Shown: one piece after another, positions 1-9,475 of the stretch
Numbering within the stretch: position 1 is the first letter of the stretch
How the letters are laid out: the number at the start of each line of letters is the position of its first letter
Source of the DNA: CALKAL01 sp051846895
Lineage (GTDB): Bacteria > Bacillota > Bacilli > Bacillales > Alkalibacillaceae
Reading direction: 5' to 3'
NCBI GenBank assembly: GCA_051846895.1
Contig: JBPYCQ010000001.1
Span: 62,001-126,000, forward strand
Length of the DNA stretch: 64,000 bases
Position numbers and translations under genes: made by a program
Notes under the pieces: model-generated
Database searches by the model: none
What the model was told of the DNA's origin: nothing
Seen by the model: only the letters and a program-made list of their open reading frames with translations

Positions 1-918
1 AACAGCTTCTTCAAAGCTTAAATCAGAAGCATATTCCATTGCGAACCATTCATACTCTGAATCCTCAGGTTTGAATATTCGATAATAGTGGGCTTGTGAT
101 GGTTCCAAAATATTTTTTATAGAAGAAATCGTTCCCACATGAGATAAGTTTACAGGCTGTGCATCTTTATTTTGTAAAACAACGTAATTGACATTTAAAT
201 CTTTAAAATAATTGGCAATTGAGTCGAGTAACATTCCTTCTATTGTTGAACCCGTTCTACCGCTCAACCATTCATCATCAATCTCAACAACAGGTTGATT
301 ATTCTCATTGATTTCGAGAAATTTTATAGCTTCAAAGTAATCTGTACTGACACCCATATTTGGATCAATTTTTTCTCTTATGAGATTAAGATTTTTATAT
401 GAATTTTCTAAATTAGTCGTAACAGTAATCGGTATAAGTGACATTAAATTTTGATCAGGTAAATAGTATGTTATGAAATTGTTTTGATCGTAGCTTACAT
501 TATTATTAAAAGAAATAACTCTTGATTGAATTGAGTCAATGTCGCCTAAAGATTGAAGGTCCTCTTTATTTTCTACTTGATCGTATGAATCATATTCAGC
601 CGATTCCTCTTCTTCAGCTGAATTTATTCTTGCTTCAGCACTAAATTTTTCATTAGATTCGTCTGATTTTATCGCAACATCATTCGTTTGGTCAAAAGAA
701 GAATTCCCAACGAATTGCATCACTATGACAAATGCGATTAAAATAACAGCTGCGGTCGTAAATATAGGTAACCAAACATGTTTTCTAAAACGAGACTGTC
801 TCTTTGGCTCAACCTTCTCAGCTATATTTTTAAAGTAATATTCGAATGACTGATCATCTTCTATTTCGGGCAATTCGGAAAGCATTTGTTCAATATCTTT
901 ATCATTATAATTCTCCAT
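1..918 (-). CDS. rsiX: Anti-sigma-X factor RsiX, 3' part beyond window
   Basis: Membrane anti-sigma factor expected to hold the ECF sigma factor encoded just upstream. The visible 306 residues show an acidic cytoplasmic N-terminus (about 1-45), one membrane span (about 50-70), then a long extracytoplasmic part rich in Asp, Glu and Asn, as in B. subtilis RsiX (about 370 aa). The frame stays open to the window edge, so the C-terminus is missing. Two ATGs compete: the one at 924 lies only 2 bases after GGAGGG, the one at 918 lies 8 bases after it, so 918 is preferred. The start overlaps the sigX stop by 14 bases, implying translational coupling. Identification rests on position and topology more than on sequence motifs. 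Confidence 0.85.
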   Translation of the reverse strand, partial: MENYNDKDIEQMLSELPEIEDDQSFEYYFKNIAEKVEPKRQSRFRKHVWLPIFTTAAVILIAFVIVMQFVGNSSFDQTNDVAIKSDESNEKFSAEARINSAEEEESAEYDSYDQVENKEDLQSLGDIDSIQSRVISFNNNVSYDQNNFITYYLPDQNLMSLIPITVTTNLENSYKNLNLIREKIDPNMGVSTDYFEAIKFLEINENNQPVVEIDDEWLSGRTGSTIEGMLLDSIANYFKDLNVNYVVLQNKDAQPVNLSHVGTISSIKNILEPSQAHYYRIFKPEDSEYEWFAMEYASDLSFEEAV

Positions 919-1447
919 TTCCATCGCCCTCCTTCACTTTATTCATCTTTTCTTTCAATAAATTTATTCCTCGATGCTGTGTTGTCTTGACTTTACTTGT
1001 CGTCCAATTCAATACTTCAGCTGTTTCTTTTATTGATAATTCTTGTATGTACCTTAAAATAATGACCATTTTTTGATCTTCAGTACATTCGTCAATAAAA
1101 TGATACAATTGTTGGACAGATTCCTTCCTTTCAACGATTTCTTGAGGCAATGGTTGCTGATCACTAATGAAATCATTGCTTTCATCTAAATTAACTTTCG
1201 TATTAATATGTTTTTTCCTTCTCCCGTGTTTACGAAAGTAATCTATCGTGACGTGACGTGCAATTGAAAACAGCCAAGTCTTTTGACTACTATTACCTTG
1301 AAAAGAATCGTATGACTGAATCACTTTTATATAAACTTCCTGAACTAAATCTTCTGTTAAATGTTTATCCTTTACCATGTAAAAAATAAACTGATATAGA
1401 TCTCTATGATATTGATCATACAGCTCTTTAAAGATGTCTTTCATCAT
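905..1447 (-). CDS. sigX: ECF RNA polymerase sigma factor SigX
   Basis: Extracytoplasmic-function sigma factor of 180 aa. Region 2 contains EDLVQEVYIKV, with a short linker, and region 4 contains a helix-turn-helix around LSIKETAEVLNWTTSKVKTT. In B. subtilis SigX controls cell-envelope charge and cationic peptide resistance genes. It lies directly upstream of its anti-sigma gene rsiX and downstream of resE, exactly as in B. subtilis. The ATG at 1447 is preceded by GGAGG with a 7-base spacing. A matching sigma-X promoter (TGTAAC, 17 bases, CGAC) sits just upstream, which supports both the identity and autoregulation. SigX is preferred to SigW or SigM on synteny. Confidence 0.93.
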   Translation of the reverse strand: MMKDIFKELYDQYHRDLYQFIFYMVKDKHLTEDLVQEVYIKVIQSYDSFQGNSSQKTWLFSIARHVTIDYFRKHGRRKKHINTKVNLDESNDFISDQQPLPQEIVERKESVQQLYHFIDECTEDQKMVIILRYIQELSIKETAEVLNWTTSKVKTTQHRGINLLKEKMNKVKEGDGNGEL

Positions 1448-1473
1448 CTTTGAGCCTCCAATTCATTCTATTA

Positions 1474-1500
1474 GTCGTTATGTAAAAACAAAAAGTTACA
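1474..1500 (-). promoter_or_regulatory. Candidate sigma-X autoregulatory promoter of sigX-rsiX
   Basis: On the minus strand TGTAAC (1495-1500) is followed after exactly 17 bases by CGAC (1474-1477). This is the -35/-10 pattern known for sigma-X-type ECF promoters of B. subtilis. The -10 lies about 27 bases upstream of the sigX start codon. Confidence 0.7.
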
Positions 1501-1547
1501 AATTAATTTTAACATAAAAATATTTATTTAAAATAACGTATGAATAA

Positions 1548-1583
1548 ACGAGCATTATAGTAAATTGTTACTATAATGCTCGT
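1548..1583 (-). terminator. Long hairpin after resE
   Basis: A perfect 16-bp inverted repeat with a 4-base loop lies just past the resE stop codon. On the minus strand it is followed by TTTATT, a weak U-tract. It probably ends the resD-resE transcript and separates it from sigX. Confidence 0.6.
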
Positions 1584-1597
1584 TGTTGTGAAAAAAA

Positions 1598-3355
1598 TTA
1601 AGTCTTTTCTATTAGTAACGGTAATGAGAAAGTAAAGGTCGTTCCAACTTTCAATTGGCTTGTAGCAAAAATATTACCACCATGCTCTTCGATAATATGT
1701 TTTGCTATTGACAATCCTAGTCCAGTTCCCTTTTTCTCAGTATTTCTCGTTCTAGCTTTATCACTCTTGTAAAAGCGTTCGAAAATAAATGGCAAATCCT
1801 CTTCTGGAATTCCCGAGCCGTTATCAGAGACATGCACAATTATTTTATCATGCTTCTCTTCCACGTTAATCGTTACAGTTCCATTTTCACTTGTGTGTCT
1901 AAAGGCGTTATCAATCAAATTCGTTAATACTTGTTCAATACGATCAGGATCGAGATAACATTTACGATCGGTATTTATATCATATTCAAAATTTATTTTT
2001 TCTTCTTGAGCTAAGGAGGCGAATTTTCTAGCTATACGTTCTACATATGGTCTAACAAGAACTTCTTCGCGATTCAATTGAATATGACCAGCTTCCATTC
2101 TTGCTAAATCAAGAAGTTCGTTTACTAGCCTTCCCATACGCAAAGACTCATCGTAAATAATTTGGGCTAACTCCTGTTTTTCTTCTTTCGTTGACACAAT
2201 ATCGTCTACAATCGCTTCAGAGTATCCTTGCATCATCGCTATTGGTGTTCTTAATTCATGAGATACATTGGCCAAGAAGTCTTTTCTTAATTTGTCTAAT
2301 TGGCGTTCTTCAGTCATATCACGAATTAACGCAACTACCCCTCGTAAAGCGTCATCATAATATAATGGAGTCATAACTAAAACAAATGTTCGTCCTTGAG
2401 CATTAATCTCTTTTGTTAATTCTTTTCTTTCTTCAATCACCTGTTGGAAGTGAACTTTTAATTCATCTGGTAAAACGTACTCATCGTTTTTAATATTATT
2501 ATATATTTGGGCTAAAAATCGTTCAGCTGGAGGGTTAATAAGAATAATATTAAAGCTCTTACTTACTGTAATAACCCCGTCTGCCATTGATTTTAAAATG
2601 CTTGATAATTGTGATTTCTCTTGGTTTAACGCTGTAATATTATAATTTAATTGACGTCGCATTCGATTAAATGCGTTAGCTAGTTCACCAATTTCATCAT
2701 GTGTTAAGACGGGAACTTTTGTATGGAATTCACCACGAGACAACTCGACTGCAGCTTTACGCATTTTTATAAGTGGCGCGGTAATTCTTGTTGATAAGAA
2801 AAAGGCGAAAATTGTCGTTAGAATGATTGCGACCGTCGCAGCTAGCAAAATGATTTTTGTCGTTTGAGTCGTTGTTTCTTGAACCGCATGTAAAGTCTGA
2901 TACACATAAATAACACCTTCGTTATCTGGTGTTGGCAAACCGACAATGATCACTTCTGTGTCAGATTTAGGTAGTTTGGTTATCTTTTTCACAGATTCAT
3001 TGGAATTAAATGCTTGATTGATTTGATCATTTGTAATGAACCAGCTAGGATCAATTGGTGGTAAATTTTCGGTTTCAAATTCGCTTTGCCAATATTTATG
3101 TTTATTGAAAAAAACTGTTACCCTTGTAGATGGATGCATCAATTGGTCGATCGTTTCCATAATAATCTCTGAATCTTGATGTTCATCTAATATTAATGAA
3201 ATGTTTTCAGCTTGATTCAATAGATTATTTTCAGCGTCCTCTACATATAAATTTTCAAAAAACTCTAAAAGTAGAACGGTTAAAATCATTAATACGAATG
3301 CAACGAGAAGGATGATTGTTCCCCAAAGTTTAAAAACGACATTACGCCAAAACAT
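1598..3355 (-). CDS. resE: Sensor histidine kinase ResE
   Basis: Membrane sensor kinase of 585 aa paired with ResD; in B. subtilis it senses oxygen limitation and nitric oxide and drives respiratory gene expression. Order of parts: N-terminal membrane span (about 11-31), extracytoplasmic domain, second span (about 168-190), HAMP region, PAS domain (about 245-350), HisKA with VSHELRTP (phospho-accepting His), and a HATPase domain with DNGSGIPEED and GTGLGLSIAKHI. Its ATG overlaps the resD stop by one base (TAATG). The whole length matches the family. The extracytoplasmic part is the region most likely to differ in ligand from the B. subtilis protein. Confidence 0.95.
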   Translation of the reverse strand: MFWRNVVFKLWGTIILLVAFVLMILTVLLLEFFENLYVEDAENNLLNQAENISLILDEHQDSEIIMETIDQLMHPSTRVTVFFNKHKYWQSEFETENLPPIDPSWFITNDQINQAFNSNESVKKITKLPKSDTEVIIVGLPTPDNEGVIYVYQTLHAVQETTTQTTKIILLAATVAIILTTIFAFFLSTRITAPLIKMRKAAVELSRGEFHTKVPVLTHDEIGELANAFNRMRRQLNYNITALNQEKSQLSSILKSMADGVITVSKSFNIILINPPAERFLAQIYNNIKNDEYVLPDELKVHFQQVIEERKELTKEINAQGRTFVLVMTPLYYDDALRGVVALIRDMTEERQLDKLRKDFLANVSHELRTPIAMMQGYSEAIVDDIVSTKEEKQELAQIIYDESLRMGRLVNELLDLARMEAGHIQLNREEVLVRPYVERIARKFASLAQEEKINFEYDINTDRKCYLDPDRIEQVLTNLIDNAFRHTSENGTVTINVEEKHDKIIVHVSDNGSGIPEEDLPFIFERFYKSDKARTRNTEKKGTGLGLSIAKHIIEEHGGNIFATSQLKVGTTFTFSLPLLIEKT

Positions 3356-4071
3356 TATGAATCGATAACCTCAAACTTATAACCGACACCCCATACCGTA
3401 ACAATCATCTTAGCTGCATCATCAGATACTTTGCTAAGTTTTTCGCGTAAACGTTTCACATGAGTATCTACTGTTCTTAAGTCCCCAAAAAACTCATACT
3501 CCCATACTTCCTTAAGTAGTTCTTCACGGTCAAACACTTTGTCAGGTGTTTTAGCTAAATAATATAGTAAATCATATTCTTTTGGTGTTAAATTAACTTC
3601 TTTATTATCAGCTAAAACACGGTGTGCGTCTTTGTCAATTGTTAAATGTGGGTATACTAATACTTCGTGTGCATCTGTGTTCGTTCTTAAGTATTTAGTT
3701 GTAGATGAACGTCTAAGCAAAGCTTTAACGCGTAAAACGACCTCACGTGGGCTAAATGGTTTTACAATATAATCATCCGCACCTACCTCAAAACCTTGTA
3801 CACGATTCGATTCTTCACCTTTTGCTGTTAACATAATGACTGGTGTTGCCTTACTTTCACGGAGTTTTGTGCACATTTCAATACCGTCCATCTCTGGTAG
3901 CATTAAATCTAGTAAAATAACATCATAGTCTTTATCCAATGCTTTTGTTAATGCTTCTTGACCATCTTCTGCCTCATCTATCTCATAGCCCTCCCGAGTA
4001 AGATACAGTTTAAGTAAACGACGAATACGCTCCTCATCATCTACTACTAAAATTTTTGCTTCTTCTGACAT
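3355..4071 (-). CDS. resD: Response regulator ResD (OmpR family)
   Basis: DNA-binding response regulator of 238 aa, partner of ResE, activating genes for cytochrome synthesis and anaerobic respiration. The receiver domain has the acidic pair in VVDDEERIRR, the phospho-Asp in DVILLDLMLPEMDG and the conserved Lys in VKPFSPRE. A winged helix fills about residues 140-235. A TTG nine bases upstream directly abuts GGAG and cannot be the start; the ATG at 4071 has a 9-base spacing and is chosen. It is followed without a gap by resE. Confidence 0.95.
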   Translation of the reverse strand: MSEEAKILVVDDEERIRRLLKLYLTREGYEIDEAEDGQEALTKALDKDYDVILLDLMLPEMDGIEMCTKLRESKATPVIMLTAKGEESNRVQGFEVGADDYIVKPFSPREVVLRVKALLRRSSTTKYLRTNTDAHEVLVYPHLTIDKDAHRVLADNKEVNLTPKEYDLLYYLAKTPDKVFDREELLKEVWEYEFFGDLRTVDTHVKRLREKLSKVSDDAAKMIVTVWGVGYKFEVIDS

Positions 4072-4098
4072 GTAAGACAACTCCTTTTCATATTCAAT

Positions 4099-5286
4099 TT
4101 ATGCATATGAGTGCATACCTGCTAAGACTAAGTTGACAACGATTAAGTTAAACATGATAATAACAAACCCTAAAACGGCAAGCCAAGCTGACTTTTCACC
4201 ATGCCATCCTCTTGTCAATCTTAAGTGTAAAAATGCGGCATAGAAAAACCATGTTACTAATGCCCATACTTCTTTTGGATCCCAACCCCAGAATCGACCC
4301 CATGCTTGCTGGGCCCATATTGCTGCAAAAATTAAAGCACCTAACGTAAAGACTGGGAACCCAATCGCAACAGCACGATAAATAATTTCATCGATACGGT
4401 CAAGGTTAACTTTTTTGAACCACGGTTGAATACTGGCAGCGATTCGTTTTCTTGTAATTAATCTAACGAGTCCATATAACACAAGACCACCTAATAATGA
4501 CCAAATTAATGTATTAAATTTTCTGCCTGCATCAGCACCCCTCATCCAACCTGGAACTTCAATACCTGTGGTAAAAGCGCCTTCTGTTAGTAAAGTTGAA
4601 TCATGTGGCTCAAATAATACAGGTAACACATAAGTTGCCTTCGTTATTTCACCATTATCTTCATATGAAAACTGCACTTCATGTCCTACAGCAGAAAACG
4701 ATGTAATTAATATGATAAATGCAATAGTTGCCATGACACTATACATAATCGCTTCAAGCCAGAAAGTTTGCTTTGATCGTCTTGATTGATCAACTTTAAC
4801 AAGTAAAAATATGAGTCCTGCAACAAAGCTAATAGCGAGTATCGCTTCACCTAACGCTGCCAATGTGACATGAATGTATAACCAATGTGATTGTAAAGAT
4901 GGAACCAATGGCGAAATTTCCCTTGGAAACATACTTCCATATCCAATAATTAAAATGGTGATAGGTAGGGCAATTAATCCTAATGTCGTCTCTCGATACA
5001 CAAAATAGATGACAATAAAGGCAAGGATCATTGACATACCAAAAAATGAGATAAACTCAAACATATTACTTACTGGCGTATGTCCTGATGCAATCCATCT
5101 GACAATAAATGAACCGAGTTGACCGATAAAACCGAGGATGGTAATAGTCATCGCGATTGTCGATGCTTTCGATTTGATATTCTCATCACGTTTATTACCG
5201 ATCGTTGCTCCAAAGAAAAAAGTCGCTACAATATAACAAATAAATGTAAAATACAATAAATTACTACTGACTGCAAAATAGTCCAT
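4099..5286 (-). CDS. resC: Cytochrome c biogenesis membrane protein ResC (CcsA/CcsB type)
   Basis: Polytopic membrane protein of 395 aa with about eight spans. It carries the tryptophan-rich haem-handling motif WGRFWGWDPKEVWAL near the C-terminus and conserved His residues typical of CcsA. With ResB it forms the system II cytochrome c synthetase that delivers haem across the membrane and attaches it to apocytochromes. The ATG follows GGAGG by 6 bases and sits one base after the resB stop, so translation is probably coupled. The gap to resD is only 27 bases with no clear terminator, so resABC and resDE may be one transcript, as in B. subtilis. Confidence 0.95.
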   Translation of the reverse strand: MDYFAVSSNLLYFTFICYIVATFFFGATIGNKRDENIKSKASTIAMTITILGFIGQLGSFIVRWIASGHTPVSNMFEFISFFGMSMILAFIVIYFVYRETTLGLIALPITILIIGYGSMFPREISPLVPSLQSHWLYIHVTLAALGEAILAISFVAGLIFLLVKVDQSRRSKQTFWLEAIMYSVMATIAFIILITSFSAVGHEVQFSYEDNGEITKATYVLPVLFEPHDSTLLTEGAFTTGIEVPGWMRGADAGRKFNTLIWSLLGGLVLYGLVRLITRKRIAASIQPWFKKVNLDRIDEIIYRAVAIGFPVFTLGALIFAAIWAQQAWGRFWGWDPKEVWALVTWFFYAAFLHLRLTRGWHGEKSAWLAVLGFVIIMFNLIVVNLVLAGMHSYA

Positions 5287-5287
5287 C

Positions 5288-6925
5288 TTAATCCTCCTTA
5301 GCTTCGCTTCCTAGCTCTTGCTGATCATTAACCATTGTTAGTTTAGTATTTTCCATTGAGTGTTCAATATCTTTTTTAAGCCCGTACCAGTTTTTATTCG
5401 TATGTGCAGCAATTAATAAACTATCATTTTTCGGATGAATCCACACACGACGATGGTGCCAATATAAACCTTGTACAACACCGATCATAAAAATAGCAGC
5501 ACCTAGACCAAATAACCATAATGTACGATCCCGCTTAACTTGTAGGCCTGAGGCAGTTATTAAATCAGCTGATACAACTTCAACTTGATGCTGAGGCGTG
5601 TCTGCTAAAGGTAGTATTTCTTCTTGCAAGTAAAAATATCGTTCCTCTGTCCCATCCGGGCTGTGCAATGAAAAAATTAATCCCGGATTTCTCGGATATT
5701 TCGAAGAAGACGATGGTCCATTTTCTGTAATAGTAAACTGTGGATAATATTCGTCAATTTCTATTAAATATCCTTCATCTAATTCATAATGTCTTCGGTC
5801 TTCATCTGTATCGAATACAAAGTCACCAATTTCGCCACCGTTATTATCAGTTATTTTAAGTGTAATCGTTTTATATTCACTTTGTAACTGAGTTCCCGAT
5901 TGATATAGTGTAAAACCGTCAAATTTCAATGGTTGATTTAATCTTATTTCTCCACGCGTTACTTCTTCTAGTTCAGGTTCTTGACCAGTAATGACTTCTT
6001 CTTTTACTTTGTAAACGACAGCGTTCGTTTGAAAATTACTAGGAACGTCGAATTCTTGATTTTTAAGAGCCTCTTGGAAGCGTTCATCATTTCGGTCATA
6101 AACTTCATAAATAAACTTTTCATTTTTTATATAATATTGTTCATTCGTACTAGGTATTTGTTTCGTTTCCCCTTCACGAACCCAAACATAATCTTCCACA
6201 AACATTAATGGGGACATCCGTAATATTCCAGCGAATAAAATGATTATAAGTCCTATATGATTTACATAGGGACCCCACCTTGAAAAACGGTTTTTCTCAG
6301 CTAAAATATGGCCTTCTTGTTCCTTAATGTTATAACCTTTCTTCTTCAGCTTTTTCACGAATGTTTTCTTATCGTCCTCACTGACATTCACCGATTCACT
6401 GAACAAACGTTGCCTTTTAATAAATACATCATTTCGCTTAGGGCGCTGATTTTTCAGAGCACGACGTAACGGGACATACCGATCAATAGAGCAAATAACT
6501 AGTGAAATCCCGATTAATGCAAGTAAAACAATATACCACCAAGAAGTATACATATTATGAAATCCGAGTTGATAAAAAATCTTTCCAGCAAGTCCATATT
6601 CTTGTTCGTAATAAACAGATGCTGGTAAAGTAGACTGAATATATATTTCTTGCGGATAAATTGTTCCTATCGCTGAAGCAATTAACGTAATAATAATTAA
6701 CCAAACTCCAACTTTAACTGACGAGAAAAAGTTCCACGTCTTATCAATAATGGTCCTATTATAAGTCTGAGATCTTCTAGCACTACCATCATAACGCATA
6801 TTAAGAAGTTTCTTATTATCATTACCATCTATATGTTGATTTTCTTGAATTGGCTTACCACAAGCTTCACACAAGACTGTTCCTTCGTGATTGATGTGGC
6901 CACACTCACATTTAATTTTTTTCAT
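5288..6925 (-). CDS. resB: Cytochrome c biogenesis protein ResB
   Basis: Component of the system II cytochrome c maturation machinery (545 aa), partner of ResC. It begins with a four-cysteine zinc-ribbon-like segment (C-x-C near residues 6-8 and C-x2-C near 19-22), also known in B. subtilis ResB. Membrane spans follow near residues 75, 125 and 220, then a large extracytoplasmic domain and a last span near residue 470. The ATG is preceded by AGAGGG at a suitable distance. It is separated by 12 bases from resA upstream and touches resC downstream. Confidence 0.94.
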   Translation of the reverse strand: MKKIKCECGHINHEGTVLCEACGKPIQENQHIDGNDNKKLLNMRYDGSARRSQTYNRTIIDKTWNFFSSVKVGVWLIIITLIASAIGTIYPQEIYIQSTLPASVYYEQEYGLAGKIFYQLGFHNMYTSWWYIVLLALIGISLVICSIDRYVPLRRALKNQRPKRNDVFIKRQRLFSESVNVSEDDKKTFVKKLKKKGYNIKEQEGHILAEKNRFSRWGPYVNHIGLIIILFAGILRMSPLMFVEDYVWVREGETKQIPSTNEQYYIKNEKFIYEVYDRNDERFQEALKNQEFDVPSNFQTNAVVYKVKEEVITGQEPELEEVTRGEIRLNQPLKFDGFTLYQSGTQLQSEYKTITLKITDNNGGEIGDFVFDTDEDRRHYELDEGYLIEIDEYYPQFTITENGPSSSSKYPRNPGLIFSLHSPDGTEERYFYLQEEILPLADTPQHQVEVVSADLITASGLQVKRDRTLWLFGLGAAIFMIGVVQGLYWHHRRVWIHPKNDSLLIAAHTNKNWYGLKKDIEHSMENTKLTMVNDQQELGSEAKED

Positions 6926-6937
6926 TTAAAATCCCTC

Positions 6938-7471
6938 TTATTTTGGTAAGATATTTTGAATATAAGTTTCTAAGTTTTTCAAAGTTAAAGGACCTTTAAC
7001 AACGTTGTCGATTGTCCCATCTGGATTTATAAAATAGGACGTTGGTAACGGCACGATATTATATGCCTCCATCACAACCCCTTTTTTGTCGTGAACTATT
7101 GGAAAAGATAGACCTAAACGTTCAAAAAAATTACGGATGACCAGTTCATTCTTATCTACGCTTACTGCAATGATTTCAAAACCGTCATCTTTATACTTTT
7201 TATAGAGTTCATCCATAAAAGGCATTTCTTTTTTACAAGGTTCACAATAGGTTGCCCAAAAATTAATCATAACTCCTTTACCTTTTAAATCATGTAATTG
7301 AATCGTTTCTCCATTATCAAGTCTTTCTAACATGAAATCAGGGGCTTGATCTCCCTCAGCTATTAAAGGATTATCTTTCTGAGCATTAACAAATAAAACA
7401 ACAACTAAAGAGATAACTAAAATTAATAACACAATTGTTCTGAAAATAAATCTTTTTTTCTTTTTATGCAT
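6938..7471 (-). CDS. resA: Thiol-disulfide oxidoreductase ResA
   Basis: Membrane-anchored extracytoplasmic thioredoxin-like protein of 177 aa that reduces the haem-binding cysteines of apocytochrome c before haem attachment. One N-terminal span (about 8-30) is followed by a thioredoxin fold with the active site C76-E-P-C79, the ResA-type CEPC motif, and the cis-proline segment PLPTSYFI. It is first in the resABC operon and has its own candidate promoter in the gap to rluB. Confidence 0.95.
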   Translation of the reverse strand: MHKKKKRFIFRTIVLLILVISLVVVLFVNAQKDNPLIAEGDQAPDFMLERLDNGETIQLHDLKGKGVMINFWATYCEPCKKEMPFMDELYKKYKDDGFEIIAVSVDKNELVIRNFFERLGLSFPIVHDKKGVVMEAYNIVPLPTSYFINPDGTIDNVVKGPLTLKNLETYIQNILPK

Positions 7472-7494
7472 AAGGACACACTCCCTTATTTAGC

Positions 7495-7524
7495 ATTATA
7501 ACATTCATAAATATGACGTATTAA
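7495..7524 (-). promoter_or_regulatory. Candidate sigma-A promoter for resABC
   Basis: On the minus strand TTAATA (7519-7524), 18 bases, TATAAT (7495-7500), 24 bases upstream of the resA start. The -10 is perfect and the -35 weak, which suits a promoter assisted by an activator such as ResD. No ResD site was assigned. Confidence 0.4.
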
Positions 7525-7538
7525 TAGATGTTTGAACA

Positions 7539-8282
7539 TTATTTAACATTTTGTGTGGCGATTTGTTGAATTTGCTTAACTTCATGTGGTGTTAATTCAC
7601 GATATTCGCCAGGGTTTAAGTTTCCTAAAGTAATTGGGCCGAATCTTTCTCGTTTTAGTTTTTCTACTCGATATCCTAATGATTCAAACATACGACGAAC
7701 TTGCCTATTTTTTCCTTGATGTAACGTTAATTCAATAATACTTTTTCCTTTTGTCTTGTCCATTTTTAAAATCTTTATGTTTACACATTTTAATTTTTCT
7801 CCGTTATGGACAACCCCTTTTCGAAGTTGCTTTAATTCATCCTTAGTTAAGATGCCATTTACTTTCGACACATAAACTTTATCAATTTGATATTTTGGAT
7901 GAATTATTTTCTGGGCAAAATCGCCATCATTAGTTAACAATAATACCCCTGATGTATCATAATCTAATCGCCCTATTGGAAATAATCTCTTATCAATATC
8001 CTCTCCAATTAAATCTGTCACAACTTTTCGACCCCTGTCATCTTTCACACTTGAAATGACACCTCGTGGTTTATACAACAAAATATATGTTGGCTGCTCC
8101 TTCTCAATTGGAATTCCGTCAACTTCAATTTCATCATTGGACGAAACTTTTGTTCCAAGTTCGGTTATCGTTTTTCCGTTTATTTTGACTCGCCCTTCGA
8201 CAATTAATTGCTCTGCCTTTCTACGAGAAGTATAACCGCTTTGTGCAATTACTTTTTGTAATCGTTCTAATTTTGCTGACAT
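7539..8282 (-). CDS. rluB: 23S rRNA pseudouridine synthase RluB
   Basis: RsuA/RluB-family pseudouridine synthase of 247 aa. An N-terminal S4 RNA-binding domain (about 4-62) precedes the catalytic domain with GRLDYDTSGVLLLTNDGD, whose first Asp (about residue 107) is the family nucleophile. RluB modifies a uridine in 23S rRNA helix 89 in other bacteria. It lies between the spmB terminator and resA, as in B. subtilis (formerly ypuL). RluB is favoured over RsuA or RluF by synteny. Confidence 0.9.
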   Translation of the reverse strand: MSAKLERLQKVIAQSGYTSRRKAEQLIVEGRVKINGKTITELGTKVSSNDEIEVDGIPIEKEQPTYILLYKPRGVISSVKDDRGRKVVTDLIGEDIDKRLFPIGRLDYDTSGVLLLTNDGDFAQKIIHPKYQIDKVYVSKVNGILTKDELKQLRKGVVHNGEKLKCVNIKILKMDKTKGKSIIELTLHQGKNRQVRRMFESLGYRVEKLKRERFGPITLGNLNPGEYRELTPHEVKQIQQIATQNVK

Positions 8283-8313
8283 GTTATCACCCTTATTCGT
8301 TCTAATGACGTTA

Positions 8314-8346
8314 ATAAAAGCGTTAACAAAACGTTAACGCTTTTAT
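8314..8346 (-). terminator. Terminator of the dacB-spmA-spmB operon
   Basis: A perfect 14-bp inverted repeat (8314-8327 and 8333-8346) with a 5-base loop lies between the spmB stop and the rluB start. The arm ends in TTTTAT. It separates the sporulation operon from rluB. Confidence 0.75.
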
Positions 8347-8361
8347 AACTTAACTATATTT

Positions 8362-8886
8362 CTATCCAAAAAGTAGATAAACTATTATTAACGACGCTAT
8401 TATACCAATTAAATCGGCAATGAGTCCAATTTTTAGCGCATCCCCCATCCGCTTAATTCCTACTGCTCCAAAGTAAACAGTTAGTACATACAAGGTCGTA
8501 TCAGTGCTCCCTTGCATGGTTGAGGCGAGTCTTCCTATAAAAGAATCAGGCCCTTCATTTTTAATTATATCTGTCGCAATCCCTAGTGAAGCGGTTCCTG
8601 ATATAGGCCTAGTAATGGCTAAAGGGACGATATCGGGAGGAACATGTAAGAAACTCAAAATGGGATTTATTAGACTGACAAAGGCATCTAAAGCACCTGA
8701 AGCCCTTAAAATACTAATAGAAACAATCATCCCTAATAAAAAAGGAAGTAAGGAAATGGCTAAATCGATTCCTTCCTTACCTCCTTCAACGAATTTTTCA
8801 TAAGTTGGTATTTTTTTATAAGTTCCATAAACTAATACAATTAAGATGATAGAGGGAATAATATAATTACTTACTTGTGCTAACAT
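8362..8886 (-). CDS. spmB: Spore maturation protein SpmB
   Basis: Integral membrane protein of 174 aa with several hydrophobic spans and a nucleoside-recognition (Gate) domain as in SpmA. In B. subtilis spmA and spmB mutants fail to complete spore core dehydration. The ATG at 8886 follows GGGAG with suitable spacing and gives a length close to the B. subtilis protein; a start 42 bases further up lacks support. It overlaps spmA by 20 bases, so translation is coupled. Confidence 0.94.
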   Translation of the reverse strand: MLAQVSNYIIPSIILIVLVYGTYKKIPTYEKFVEGGKEGIDLAISLLPFLLGMIVSISILRASGALDAFVSLINPILSFLHVPPDIVPLAITRPISGTASLGIATDIIKNEGPDSFIGRLASTMQGSTDTTLYVLTVYFGAVGIKRMGDALKIGLIADLIGIIASLIIVYLLFG

Positions 8887-9475
8887 TTTCAATTCTCCCT
8901 TTTCGTCGATAGTAAAAATATCGATCAACTAGCAATGCCCCAATTGTTGATATTAATGTTGCCATGATTGTAGATGTAACGATTTCAGTTGGTGCAGCAG
9001 AGTCATATTGCATCCTAATTCCTATTATCGTTGTTGGTATGATCGTTACACTAGATGTGTTTAAGGCTAAAAAAGTAATCATTGAACGAGAGGCATCTGG
9101 TTTATCATCATTTAATTTTTTCATTTCTTTCATTGCCTTTAACCCTAAAGGAGTCGCAGCATTCCCTAGCCCAAAAACATTTGCTGAAAAATTAGATAAT
9201 ATATAGCCCATGGCAGGATGATCAGCAGGTATATCTGGAAAAATTCTCGTAAATATCGGCTTAAATAGCTGAGCTAATTTTTCTAATAGACCCGCTTCTT
9301 CAGCAATTTTCATTAATCCTAACCAAAACACTAATATACTAATTAGACTAATAACTAAAAATACAGAGTCATTAGCGCTTTCAAAAATAGCTTTATTAAC
9401 GTCTTCAATCGTTCCATTAAACATAGCGTAAATGATTCCAATCGCCGCCATTCCTACCCAAATTATATGGACCAT
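8867..9475 (-). CDS. spmA: Spore maturation protein SpmA
   Basis: Membrane protein of 202 aa, closely similar to B. subtilis SpmA, with conserved stretches such as PDIPADHPAMGYILSN and FGLGNAATPLGLKAM. It acts with SpmB and DacB in spore cortex formation and core dehydration. The start overlaps the dacB stop by 13 bases, which makes dacB-spmA-spmB a coupled three-gene operon expected to be expressed in the mother cell. Confidence 0.95.
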   Translation of the reverse strand: MVHIIWVGMAAIGIIYAMFNGTIEDVNKAIFESANDSVFLVISLISILVFWLGLMKIAEEAGLLEKLAQLFKPIFTRIFPDIPADHPAMGYILSNFSANVFGLGNAATPLGLKAMKEMKKLNDDKPDASRSMITFLALNTSSVTIIPTTIIGIRMQYDSAAPTEIVTSTIMATLISTIGALLVDRYFYYRRKGRIENVSTSK

